Source: Carex sylvatica (lineage: Eukaryota > Streptophyta > Magnoliopsida > Poales > Cyperaceae). From it: a stretch of 64,000 bases of DNA. How positions within the stretch are numbered: position 1 is the stretch's first letter; each line of letters opens with the position of its first letter. The notes under the pieces are model-generated. The model did not search any database and was not told the DNA's origin. It worked only from the letters and a program-made list of their open reading frames with translations. The stretch lies in assembly GCA_964058845.1 (NCBI GenBank), contig CAXKVR010000065.1, positions 1 to 64,000 of the forward strand, read 5' to 3'. Made by a program: the position numbers and the translations under genes. Shown here one piece after another: positions 46,661-58,641 of the stretch.

Positions 46661-47640
46661 CACTACTACAAAAAATATTTTTGCCATCGCCTCTTTATCA
46701 TCTGTGAAGTAATCGGTTCTCAACTTCTCATAATTCAACACTATTAAGTAATTTAACTTGCTGCAATGTTTAACTTGTTTTAATTGCAGTTTTGACACAA
46801 AATAGATAGGCCTTTGTACCTAATATACGATATAGAGACTAGTGAATAGGGAATATCCGCTCAATTAAGTTACTACTGTTATGTGAATTTCGGGTGACAA
46901 CATCTTAATTTGTTTGATTTATAACCATTTATATTTTCTTAATTTATAACTATGGGTGCTCAAACTCTCGGTTCGGTTGAAACCGAACTAAATTTGTCAA
47001 ACTAAATTTTTTTTCGGTTGAAACCAAACCGAAATGGAGAGGACGAGAAAGGTGCGTGGTGACTTTCCAAAATGTCATTAGATCTCACAAGTGCCCCTCA
47101 TCTCCCATCCGATTGTTTCGTTGTTCCTGATTCACTATGAACCAAATGAGTTATCTATTACTATACTTACACCAAATCTATTTAAAATCTATTTATTAAT
47201 GTCTTTCTTCATCACAAGTCCTTCCCACTTTCTTCCCAAATAAACTAGGCTTCTTTCTGATAAATCCAAATTGACATAAGAAAGACAGAATCAGGAGAGA
47301 ATTGCCCCCCACTCGTCATAATCGGTTCGAATTCGGTCAAGATTTGCTCGACTCGGACCCATAAATCGGATACTCGATCGGCCAGGCAACCCAATTTAAC
47401 TGAGTTTTGATAAAAAAAATCACACATGAGTGTGAAACTCGGATGACACTAGGCTCGGACCAAACCGATACCGTTATGACTTGGCTGAGTCAACTAGAAC
47501 TCAACCGATTTTCCAATTCATGAGTGAAATGTGGAGAGGAGAGATCTCTCTATGATAGCAACAGGAAGTATCCCTTTCAAAATTCAACATCAAACACTGA
47601 TGCAATATTGCAATCGTCTGATCACCAGGGTGCTTGACAT
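46661..47640. mobile_element. CACTA terminus and hAT-like debris
   Basis: CACTACTACAAAAAA at 46661 is a typical CACTA (En/Spm) end. A CGGTT/AACCG-rich block starting TATGGGTGCTCAAA at about 46943 resembles the hAT-like repeat at 58786. No transposase is readable. The rest of the interval, to the minisatellite at 47667, shows no gene. Confidence 0.45.
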
Positions 47641-47666
47641 GCAGGTTGTTATACAGCGGCTTGATT

Positions 47667-47825
47667 TGGAAAGGCAACTACAATTGTAATATTTGAGAGG
47701 GAAAGGCAACTACAATTGTTATATTTGAGAGGGAAAGGCAACTACAACATTAATGTTTGAGAGGGAAAGGCAACTACAATTGCAATTGTAATGTTTGAGA
47801 GGGAAAGGCAACTACAATTGCAAGA
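47667..47825. repeat. tandem repeat, GGCAACTACAATTG units
   Basis: Five units of about 31-37 bp, each with GAAAGGCAACTACAA followed by TTTGAGAG, directly abut the CACTA element that begins at 47882. Confidence 0.85.
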
Positions 47826-47881
47826 TTCTTACCGCTGACTAGTGTTGTAGCAAAGATAGCCCACGTGTTGTAGTTGCCTTT

Positions 47882-49750
47882 CACTAGTGGAAAAACTAGA
47901 ATTAAGATCGGCCTATCTGGATCGGCTATATGAAACAGCCGATACTAATACTTATCTGCATCGATTTTCTTAAAAAAATCAATCTTAAATATTCAGATTG
48001 AATTTTTTGATCAACCGATCATAATTTAAGAACTATTAGGATCGGTGTTTTGTTAGAACTGATCCTGATACTATCAGAATCGGTTTTTAGATAACACCGA
48101 TCCTAATTTAGCACATATTAGGATCGGTTGTTTGTAAAAATCGATCCTAATAGTTTTTAAATTAGGATCGGTTATTTATAACAACCAATTCTGATACTAT
48201 TAGGATCAGTTGTTATAAAAAACAAATCCTAATATATACTAATTAGGATCGATTTTTTATAATAACCGATTCTAATAATGCATATTAAAGTACAATTCAG
48301 TCCTATTCTTCACAGAATCTTTGCGTGTCTCTCTTCCTCAGACCTCGCCTCTCTTCGCGCAACGGCTATCTCGCCGTACCGTGCACCACCTCTTTACGTT
48401 TTTTCTCAGGTTCATTAATTGATCTCTTTTCTCAAGTTTGCTATTAAATGGAGCACTATTTATAGGCTCTGATTCGGCTCAAAATATAAACCCTAAATCC
48501 TATACAAGAAGGGAGCTATGATCTCTACTCAAAATCTAAATATAGGCTTTGATTCAGCTCTTTTATTAATTCTACACGCTTTTAAGTTTAAATACTTCTT
48601 CTTATTTCAAGTTTTTGATTATATGTGGAGATTTGCATGCACATGCATATATGCTATATATATGCTATATATATGCTATATATGCTATATATGAGCTAAT
48701 ATATGAGCTATATATGAGCTATTCTTTATATGTAAAGATTTTCTTTATAAGTTTGAATGATTTGCATGCATATGCTTTTAAGTTTGCTATATATGCTATA
48801 TATATGAGCTATTATTGGGTTTTTCTTATTTCAAGTTCTAGGATAGCATGTTATATATATACATCTCTTAATTAGGATCCGATCGATGGTTTAATTTTGT
48901 AGATTGGCTATTATTGAGAGATTTGGTGCAGCGATCTTCATCTCACTTGATCCGACATCAAAAAAAAGTTGTAAGTACAACATAAAACTCATCCTTAATT
49001 AGTTTTGTGTATGAATGTATTTTTTTTTATAAGAGTATATAGCTAGAGTACGTAAATATATTTATATTAAGTATGTAGCTAGAGTATTGTCTTATGAGCC
49101 ACAACCGCATGATTAATGCCTCTAGGTCATGATACCCGTTCAAAATTAATTCATTAGGGATTAATTTTGAATAGTCCTCATTTTAGGACTACTCTTTGAA
49201 TACTTTGTCTTAATTAGGATGTGGTCACATGTTAGTCGTGTTTTAGTATTTAAGAAAATTTCGGTAGCATTTCCTCCTATTAGTTCTCCGAATACTCGAG
49301 GAACTAAAGAGAAATACTGTCGAAATTTTTTTAAATACTAAAACACGACTAACATGTGGTCACTAGTGAGACAAAGTATTCAAAGAGTGAGATATAATGG
49401 TAACCGGACCCCATGTAAGCCCTATTGTGAACATAATTTAGTACCCAACATTGTTCTAAATTAATTGTGTTTTATTATAATTGCAGATGGATCGCAGTTG
49501 GATGTGTACGAAACATCACGTCTATCGGATGAATATGCATGTAATTATGGTTCGATTATTACAATTACACCATGATCAGTTGTCGGAGCGCTCTCTCTCT
49601 ATCTCTTCTTATTTTCTTTCATTGCTCTTTCGTCCCACTGATTTTTCTTACAATCCTAATTTACTATGTTGCTTATATTTGCAAAACTATATTTATCTAG
49701 TGAGTAACTGAGCATATATATATTACAAAAAGTCTCAACATTTAGACTTT
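47882..49750 (+). mobile_element. CACTA (En/Spm) element relic
   Basis: Begins with the terminus CACTAGTGGAAAAACTAGA. It continues with dense subterminal repeats of TTAGGATCGGTT and AACCGATCCTAA types (about 47910-48290), as in plant CACTA elements. After an intron-like acceptor, an ATG at about 49487 begins MDRSWM, the usual first residues of TNP2-type CACTA transposases, but the reading then fails. A GCTATATATAT-rich tract (about 48650-48830) and an inverted repeat (49191-49390) lie within. No second terminus was found. Degenerate. Confidence 0.6.
49191..49390. repeat. inverted repeat, about 75-bp arms
   Basis: The left arm at 49191-49267 contains CACATGTTAGTCGTGTTTTA. The right arm at 49318-49390 contains its complement, TAAAACACGACTAACATGTG. 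The loop is about 50 bp. Probably a small foldback MITE inside the CACTA relic. Confidence 0.8.
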
Positions 49751-49799
49751 TTACCTCTGTAAAATATGCGCTTATCCACATTCTGTGTTGTTACACTAT

Positions 49800-50830
49800 C
49801 AATTAATGTGACCAATTAATGGTGAGACCAATTAATATTTTTCGTTGATGAGTAGATGAGACCAATTAATATAATGTTGGGATCATATATAGATGTAATT
49901 TTTAAATATACCATACCTTCAAAAAAATAAACCAAACAATTACATTTTCTGAAAAATTTAAATTTTGACACAGCCGCATTCCTTAGATGCGGCCACCTTT
50001 TTGCGGGCCGCATCTAGAAAATGCAACCCATAAATAGGGGGCCACATCCCCTAGATCTAGTTAGTAGCAACATGGAATTGAATGCATGCATATATAGATC
50101 TAGTTAGTAACAACATGGAATTGAATGCATGCATATATTGATGGCACAATTACAATTACACGTACCCTCAGTCTCTCTCTCTGTTCCTTTTTTCTTATTT
50201 ACTTTCATTGCTCTTTCGTCCCACTGATTTTGTTTACAGGCTGGTGGCAGTTACCAAGAAATTAAAATAGCTGCTGGGTTTACCTAGTATATATGTACTG
50301 TAAGAAAATTTCGAAAATATGAATTTCATAAAGTTTCAAATTAAGCCCCTTATTGCTATATTAATTCCGAAGAATAATACTAGTCGCTTTTGTTAAAAGG
50401 AAACATTTGCCTAATGGATAAATCTTTTAGCAAAATTAGATTTCATTTTTTTCTCCATTTGTAACAAAATTATGTCAACAAACAGAGTTTTTTATTCAAA
50501 CAAATAATATAAAAATAATAGAAACTATTAGATGGATTATATTGTCTGATTTTTTTTTTCCCATTTACTAGAAGAAACCGGATTTTGGAACCAGGTTTTA
50601 TAGAAATCCTCAAAGGAACCGATTGCAGCAACCAATTCCTTTAGATTCTTATAGAAATCCTCAAAGATACCACTCTTAACGAATCAAAATCTAAAAGTGT
50701 TAGAAATGTACTAAATGCCAGAATATACTGGGCCATATTTTTAATCAATATTGGATCAGTTCTTATTGGGCTAAGTCCGAATTTTCTGTTCTGATCTGAT
50801 CTGATTTGATCAGATAAGATTTCTGAAAGG
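49800..50830. repeat. duplicated patches within the CACTA-derived region
   Basis: A 43-bp unit starting AGATCTAGTTAGTA occurs twice in tandem (about 50056 and 50099). A stretch around CATTGCTCTTTCGTCCCACTG occurs at about 49620 and again at 50210. No gene recognised. Confidence 0.55.
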
Positions 50831-50832
50831 GC

Positions 50833-51225
50833 CACTACTAGAATTCACACTATTTTCATAATTAGCATACCTTATTTTCAAAAAGAGGAAGGGTTCTTGA
50901 AAATAAAATAGCTTTTGCTGACACATTCAACAATTTCCAACGGTGAGCCCTTGGAAATAGTAACGCATGAAAATTTTCCCTGCCTGCCTATCAAAATATT
51001 TCTTAACCACCCTTGAAAATGATTTTGCATGATCCATTACCGGCCATACAGACAGAATACTATATTTAATTGATAACCTATGGAAATACTTCAAACCATG
51101 CGTTTGGAAATACTTTGAAAATAGTGAGATATATTATTTTCAAGAGTCACCCGTGAAAATGTATTTATTAAGCCGTTTATATTATTTTATATTGAAGGCT
51201 CATGAAAATACTGGATCACTATACT
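50833..51225. mobile_element. second CACTA end with subterminal repeats
   Basis: CACTACTAGAATTCACACTA at 50833 is a CACTA-type terminus. The following 300 bp carry many GAAAATACT and GGAAATA repeats in both orientations, a normal subterminal pattern. The interior is lost at the junction with the LINE. Confidence 0.5.
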
Positions 51226-52676
51226 CTTGGAAATGTTTGGGCCCAGCTTGTTCAGAAATACTGGATCACTATCCCCTCTCTCCATTTCTTTTCATACTGG
51301 CATCTGATACTCTAAGTAAACTCTTTACAAAGGGCAAACAAGCAGGTGTACTTAGAGGTTTGGGCCCAGCTTGTTTTAACAACTCTGCCATCACCAATTG
51401 AAATGCTTTTGAGGCAGTGTCAGGAATCAAAGTTAACTTAGCTAAAACTGGGATGTTTGGTATTAATGTCCATAATCTTCCTTTATTAGCAGATACATTT
51501 CAATGTAAAAAAACTTATTTTCCTATGAAATATCTAGGAGTACTCCTACATAATAAAAAATTATCTATTTTAGATTGGCAATTCATGTTGGATAAGATAG
51601 ATAAAAAGTTGCAAAATTGGAAAGGACAGTTATTGTCCATTGGTGATAGAGATACTCTTATTAACTCAGTTATTTCTACTAGAAGGTGTAGATTTCTGTG
51701 GCAAGGAACTCAAACTAGAAGAAAATATGCACTGGTAAACTGGAGAAAAAATTGTTTAGCTAAATAATTTGGAGGTTTAAGTATATTAGATCTTAGGGAT
51801 ATGAATATAGCTTTATTAACAAAGTGGTAGTTTAAATTCAAGGACCCCACTTTCCACAGTCCTTAGAAATCTTTACTGCTACATATATACATTGAACATA
51901 ATCATACCAGACCATCCCCTTTTTGGGCTAGTATAGTTAAACTGGAATCATTGGTTCCTGTAGTGTGACATATAACTCAGGAGGAACTTCCATGGTTAAG
52001 TTTTGGACTGATATTTGGTATGAAAATTGTGCTATGGCATCCCACTACCCCTAACTCTTTATGAAATGTGTTAACCAAGATATCTTATAGATGTGATCAA
52101 TTCTAGGGGCATAATGTCATTTTCAATGATATTTTAGATGGAGTTGAGTTGTTAGAATGGAACAACTTGCTATCTTTCCTTAGTTAAATTTCCTTTACTC
52201 ACTTAGTTGATCAACTGTCTTGGAGATGGAACACTAAAGGGCATTTGAGTGAAATCTTTATACCAAGTTTTGAATTATAGGGGTATTTTACAAGCACATG
52301 CACATGTACATGCCATGATATGGTGGATTCTACCCTTACCTCTCAAAATTAGGATTTTTATGTGGTTGACATTTCAAAATAAAATACTTTCTAAAGCCAA
52401 CTTGAGAAAAAAAGGGTGGGAGGGGTGATACCACTTGTCCTTTCTGTAATCAAGAGGAAACTGTCAAACACCTTTTCCTCCAATGTCATGTAGCTAGACA
52501 ATTATGGTTTTGGTTAGGTTGCAAGCAATTATTTTACACACATTGGACTTCCTTTAATTAGGTGTTAGAGACTTAGAGTTTGCTTTGTCTCTCCCCAAAC
52601 TTGCACGAACTGCTTTCTTACTCATTTTTAGTGCAGCTTGTTGGACTCTGTAGAACACAGAAACGAAATTGTTTTT

Positions 52677-52825
52677 ACTAGATTTCAGCAAAAAGATAGT
52701 CTTTATTGACAAAAGGTTGGGCTTATATAGAGCCTTACAAAACACTCTTACAAGCAACCCCCTAGACTATTCCATAATGGCCTATTCACCGATAGGTCCT
52801 CTATACAATGTTTATCATACCAACA
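52677..52825 (-). repeat. copia 3' LTR
   Basis: 149 bp, beginning TGTTGGTATG and ending AAATCTAGT on the minus strand. By eye identical to the 5' LTR. Confidence 0.92.
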
Positions 52826-52843
52826 CTCCCCCTCAAGATGAGT

Positions 52844-55800
52844 CTATGGACGAAAGATATCCACTAGGCCCATCTTGTCACATAGTCTCGACAAATCTAA
52901 CGAACTAAGCCCTTTAGTGAGACAGTCAGCCACTTGCTCTCTAGTAGCTACATGTCCCAGCTCAAGTAGTCCGCTATTCAGCTTTTCCTTGATGAAGAAT
53001 CTGTCGATCTCCACATGCTTGGTCCTGTCATGCTGCACAGGATTATTAGCAATGCTAATAGCTGACTTATTGTCGCACCACAGCTTCATTTGTGTCCCTT
53101 GGTCCATCTTGAGCTCCACCAACAGAGCTCTCAACCACATCATCTCTGCAACACTTAAAGCCATGGCCCTGTATTCTGCCTCGGCTGTGGACCTCGCAAC
53201 TACCGACTGTTTCTTGCTCTTCCAGGAGACCAGATTGCCTCCTACAAACATGCAATATCCAGACGTGGACTTCCTATCATCGGCACAACTAGCCCAGTCT
53301 GAATCACAATATCCCTCAATATTCAAATGCCCATTCTTACGAAAAATCAACCCCTTCCCTGGTGCACTCTTCAGGTATCTCAGGATCTGGTACACAGCAT
53401 CCATGTGACCCTCCCTAGGGTCATGCATGTAGCGACTCACCACACTCACCGCAAATGAGATGTCAGGGCGAGTGTGGCTCAAATAGATCAAGCGACCAAC
53501 TAACCTCTGGTACCTTTCCTTATCAACTGGCTCTCCTGCCTCAGCACTCAGCTTGGACTTTTGATCGATAGGGGCCACCGCAGGCTTGCACCCTAGCATA
53601 CCTGTCTCTGTAAGCAAATCCAACACATACTTCCTTTGAGATAAGACAATCCCCTCTGCACCGCGAGCTATCTCAATCCCAAGAAAGTATTTTAGTTGCC
53701 CCAAGTCTTTCACCTCAAACTCCTTACTCAGTCTCTCCTTCAGTGATGCAATCTCACCCTCATCATCACCAGTGATAATCATGTCGTCCACATACACTGC
53801 TAGCATCGTAATGTGAACGCCACGTTGCCTGAAGAACATTGTGTGGTCTGCATTGGTCTGCCGATATCCCATGTCTATCATAGCCCTCCTAAACCTGTCA
53901 AACCAGGCTCTAGGGGACTGCTTCAGCCCATAAAGAGATTTCTTGAGTCTGCACACCTTACCCTCCGTTTGTTTCGTGCCAAAACCTGGTGGGACCTCCA
54001 TGTACACCTCCTCCAACAACTCACCATGAAGGAAGGCATTCTTCACATCAAGCTGATGTAACTTCCACCCCCCATTCGCTGCTAAGGAAACAAGTGTCCG
54101 CACTGTACTCATCTTCGCCACGGGTGCAAAAGTCTCATCATAGTCGATACCATACGTCTGACTGTACCCCTTTGCCACCAACCGGGCCTTGTAACGCTCA
54201 ACCCGACCCTCTGGGCTTTGCTTCACAGTGAAAACCCACTTGCATCCAACCGCCTTCTTACCTGGTGGTAATGGCACAAGCTTCCAGGTCTTGTTCTTAG
54301 CGAGAGCCTCAAGTTCCTCAAGCATGGCGGCTTTCCACTTTGGATCCTCCTTAGCAACCTGCCAACACTTAGGAATAGAGACAATATCCAGAGATGCAAT
54401 GAATGCTCCATGTGCAGGTGAGATGTGAGAGTAAGAAACAAACTGGGCAATATCATGTGGGAAACCGTATCGATCAGGGGGAACTCCCGCATTGAGACGA
54501 GGAGTCCTCCTTACCGACAGGGGAGTGGGAGGAGTAGAGAGAGGAATCATATCACCTGTGTACTCTGAGTCAGTGGATGGTGTAGGTGTCTCAGGAGTCG
54601 GGGTAGGCAGAGACAAGGGACTTGGCACAAGCGGCACTGTAGGCACGGTATCCTCAATCTGCTTCCCTCTCCTCGTGTACACTCTCAGCTCCCCTTGAGC
54701 ATGAGTGCCACCATTATCGGGATCAACCCCGCCTCGTTCCGGCACCACGGCTGACTCCACAACAGGTAACTCCTCAACTGCTGGCGCGCAAGAGACATCA
54801 CTCACGCCCACCATCCTCCTCTCACTACCACTGCTACTCTCCCCCTCTCGCCTCATACCTCCAGTATCGGGCGAGTCTCCAAAAGGTGATGTAACCTGAG
54901 AGGAGTAGTATGGCTCATGCTCGCGAAATGTGACATCCATACTAACGAACAACCTCCTCTCCACAGGACTCCAACATACGTAGCCCTTTTGGGTAGCCGA
55001 GTATCCCACAAAGATACATTTGACCGCTCGCGGATCCAGTTTTCCCACATTTGGTCTGTTGTTCTGCACAAAACACACACAACCAAATATCTTCAAAGGA
55101 AGACTATCACTAATCTCACCTTTCAATAACTCAAGCGGAGACTTCCACTCCAACACACGTGAGGGCATTCTATTGATCAGTCTCGCAGCTGTCAGGACTG
55201 CCTGTCCCCACAAGTACTTTGGTACATTCATTGAGATCATCATACTTCTTGCTACCTCAAGGAGATGCCTGTTCTTTCTTTCTGCCACCCCATTCTGCTC
55301 TGGTGTGTACGGACACGTGGTTTGATGCAGGATTCCCTGAGAGGATAAGTACTCTCTGAATGCATTGTTCGTGTACTCTGTCCCATTGTCAGACCTCAAT
55401 ACCTTCACTACTGCCCCATATTAAGTCTGAACCCCTTTGTGAAAATCTTTAAAACAAGCAAGCACATCATTCTTGTTTTTCATCAAATAAAGCCAAGTAG
55501 TACGAGAAAAGCAATCAATGAAAGACACAAAATATCGAAAACCATTAACAGAAGTTGTGGAACAAGGTCCCCACACATCAGAATGTACTAGATCAAAAAC
55601 ACAGGAGCTCCTACTACCTGTACTAACATACGAACTCCTGGTGTGCTTGCCAAACTCACAAGCATCACAAACCAGTCTCTCTTTATTAGCCTTTTCAAAC
55701 ATAGCTGGATACAAACGACTCAAAAGACTAAAGGAAGAATGACCCATACGCCTATGGTAGAGCAACAATAAGTCTTCCACACTACTCCCCATTCCTTCAG

Positions 55801-57382
55801 ATCTCTCTACCATAGATGCAAGGGCTGAGTCCATCCCTTCTCTATCAAGGAACCACAAGCCGCTACGCCACGTGCCAGTCCCAAGCCTCCTGCCCGTCCC
55901 CTTCTCCTGGAAGATCACCTTGGGAATATCAAAAGAAACAACACATTTCAGTTGAAGAATAATAGAACTTATGGATAAGAGATTGACGGGAAAAGATGGA
56001 GCATGCAAAACATTGGACAAAGTCAAGGAGTCGGTACATCGCACAGTACCCTTACCCACTACGGGCTGGGCCGTACCATCGGCTGTCTGAATGCTCTCAG
56101 GGACTGTTAGGTGAGTATAGGAAGAAAACTCCCCAACAGTACCCGTCACATGTCTGGAAGCACCAGAATCAACAATCCATGGTGAACTAACGGTGGATAT
56201 AGAGGCAAGAGCATGTGTGTCATTAGTACCTGCGACTGAATGAGCATAATAGGCAATGTTACCAGAGGTAGATGCATCCTCTACCGTGCCTTTCTCTTTC
56301 CTCTTAAGTAACTGGGAGTAGGCTCTCAAGAGCTCCTGGTCCTCCGCAGAGAGCTCCTCGTCTTGCGCACCCCCTTCGTCCTCTTCGCCTGCTACCATCA
56401 GGTTTGCCCGGTAGCCCCCTCTTCCACCTCCTCTGCGGCCACGACTGCGACCACGATCTCCAGACTGACCACGTCCACCAGAGTTCCTCACCTTTGGTGG
56501 CTTAGTGCAAGCCGACTTCAGGTGGCCTACCTCTCCACAGTTGTAGCACTCCCGGGTCTCACCTCTAGACCTGGTACCACCGGAGTTGGAGACGGCTAGG
56601 GCTGACTTCACCCCTGGAAGTCCCCCTGCCCCAGCTTGGAGCCCGATCCGGGTCTCCTCCTGTATCATAGCCGAGACTGCCTCCTCAAGCGAGGGAATCT
56701 TCGTCTGAGCTAGTAACATCGCAGTCCTCTGCTCGAAGGCTAGGGCCAGACCTCTAAGGAATCCCATGGTCCTATCCTGCATGCAAGCCTCAGTCTTCCT
56801 GCACGCAGGATCAGGGCAACACAACGTCCTCGTGCAGTAGTCATGATCCAGCCATAAGCGCTCCAGCTCTATGGCATACTGCTGCACAGTCCTTTCCCCC
56901 TGTACGCAAGCAGCGATCTCCCCTTTCATCTGATAAACCCTTAGGTTGTTCCCCACACCATCATACGTCTTCCTCAACTTCTCCCAGACACACCTCACAT
57001 CCTCCATGCCATCGACATTGGCTGCAATCTCTCGAGTCATCGAGTTCAAGAGCCAGATGTACACCAGCATATGAGTGGACCTCCACTCATCTCTTGCCGG
57101 AGCACCCTCAGCTGGCTCAGCAATCGCTCCAGTCAGGTACCCCTCTAGTTTTCTCCCGACTAGAGTGTACCGCACCCGACGTGACCAGCTCAGATACGAA
57201 CCTGAACCATCGAGTTTCACATCAATCGGTGGAAGCTCCACCCTAGGTGCTGGGGTTGGTTTCGGTGCCACGTCACTAGAGGCAAAGCTGAATGCTCGCA
57301 TCAACATTGCGATCTCATCACCACTCAGCTTCTCCAAGGCCCCTTTCATTGCGATACCCGTGCCCGAACCCTCAGCTGCCAT
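52844..57382 (-). pseudogene. copia Gag-Pol polyprotein with a single internal stop
   Basis: One reading frame of 1,512 residue codons is broken only by a TAA at 55421-55423 (codon 654, after HKGVQT). Domain order is Gag (residues about 50-250), a CCHC knuckle CYNCGEVGHLKSAC (279-292), an Arg/Gly-rich stretch, the aspartic protease WIVDSGASRH (Asp at 405), the GAG-pre-integrase HRRMGH, integrase with FDLVHSDVWGP and, after the stop, SDNGTEYTN and PEQNGVAERKNR, reverse transcriptase with YVDDMIITGDD, and RNase H with STAEAEYRA. Integrase before RT defines Ty1/copia. The stop falls inside integrase, so this copy should not make full Pol unless it is read through. Confidence 0.93.
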
Positions 57383-57870
57383 CGATTTGACTCAGATATA
57401 CTCAAAAGATTGAGTCAAATCCTCGTTCTTCCCCAAGACCCGATTTTGCGTCTCAACACGGATCTAAACCTTCTTCCCCTTTCTTCTTCGCTTTCTTGAC
57501 CCGTTCTCGATCTATCTCATCAAGAATCAAGTCCAAACCCGTTCGAAACCCCCTTCTCGGGTATCGTGGGATTTAGGCCTCCCACGCCGGCCATCCACTG
57601 CATAAGAACCAGATCTGCCAAGAAAGAAAAGAAAAAAAACAGCAAAAACGGAGAAAGAAGGTAGCTGGCGGTGGTCAAGGGCGGAGCTCAGATCAGAGGG
57701 TGGAGCGGCTCAGACCAGAGGCGGAGGTCAAAGCTTGGCTGGAGCGGAGCTACAATCAGCGATCGCGGGGGACGATGACTTCTCTGTCTACTAGTGCTAC
57801 AGTAAAATCGGAGCAAAATAGAGAGAAAACGGGAAAATTGGCTAACCCTAGGTTTTAGGCTCTGATACCA

Positions 57871-58019
57871 ACTAGATTTCAGCAAAAAGATAGTCTTTAT
57901 TGACAAAAGGTTGGGCTTATATAGAGCCTTACAAAACACTCTTACAAGCAACCCCCTAGACTATTCCATAATGGCCTATTCACCGATAGGTCCTCTATAC
58001 AATGTTTATCATACCAACA
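57871..58019 (-). repeat. copia 5' LTR
   Basis: 149 bp; the primer-binding site lies immediately inside at about 57859-57870. The short leader between it and the Gag ATG (57382) is about 490 bp. Confidence 0.92.
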
Positions 58020-58641
58020 TTTTTCAACAACAACAACCTAAACAACCAAAAAGCATTCTTTATCTGATCGTCTCTTTGCTTTTATATTGGTCAGGTGGTA
58101 AGAAGACCAAGCCAGCAGTTCAAGAGGAGGCTCAACAATGGATCCCTGATGAAGAGATTATAGATGCTGTCCCTTTGCACATGATCTTGCCAGGAGAAGA
58201 TGATAGTATCTCATACCATCCTGAAGACCCAGATAGTTATGTTAGGTGGGGTGAGGTGTGACTGGTGGTGGGGCAGATCGGCCCTAGCTAGCACTTCTTT
58301 TAAAAATTGGCCCAATAGGTAGCCTGTGGACTTTAGTATAAGTCTACTTGGTCCTCTTGGGCTGACATCGTTGGCAGCCTGCGGACTTTAGTATAAGTCT
58401 ACTTGGTCCTCTAGTTGGGCGGACAACGTTGGATTCTGTGATCATCGAGGTCCAATATTGTGTGAGGGATGATATTCCAGCTGAATCCATGCAATAATTA
58501 AGAGTAAAACAATTACAACAACATAATAGCAAAGTGACAAGCGAAAATAATGCCTTGTGGCCACTCAAAGTATATATATGAGCAGCAAATCAAGACGGAA
58601 AACTGTAAAGAAATCCTACAGCCAAAGAAGAGGATGAGATC

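Larger units (their letters stand above)
52677..58019 (-). mobile_element. Ty1/copia LTR retrotransposon, near intact and young
   Basis: A 5,343-bp element on the minus strand, flanked by a TTTTT duplication (52672-52676, 58020-58024). LTRs of 149 bp at 57871-58019 (5') and 52677-52825 (3') read as identical. The primer-binding site TGGTATCAGAGCC (initiator tRNA-Met type) directly follows the 5' LTR, and a polypurine tract TTGAGGGGGAG precedes the 3' LTR. The GC content of the interior is much higher than the surroundings, as expected for a recent arrival. It is inserted in the LINE at the end of its zinc-finger region. Confidence 0.93.
51228..58500 (+). mobile_element. LINE (L1-type non-LTR retrotransposon) relic, split by a copia element
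   Basis: On the + strand are the later part of a reverse transcriptase (SPFLFILASDTLSKLF, then SGIKVNLAKTGMFGIN and KKLQNWKGQLLSIGDRDTLI), a zinc-finger tail (CPFCNQEETVKHLFLQC at about 52435-52485), and AAWTLW-type sequence up to 52671. After the copia element the frame resumes at 58025 (QQQQPKQPKSI...LLLYWSGG) and stops at 58261. A 3' UTR follows, with two copies of GGACTTTAGTATAAGTCTAC. The endonuclease and the first RT blocks are missing, and several frameshifts are present. Confidence 0.8.

Noticed and set aside
53813..55325. Several plus-strand open frames of 66-101 codons
   Set aside because: Antisense shadows of the GC-richer copia Pol coding sequence.
57911..58261. 116-codon frame treated as one gene
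   Set aside because: Its first part is the copia LTR and the rest is the LINE C-terminus; it is a chance fusion across an insertion junction.
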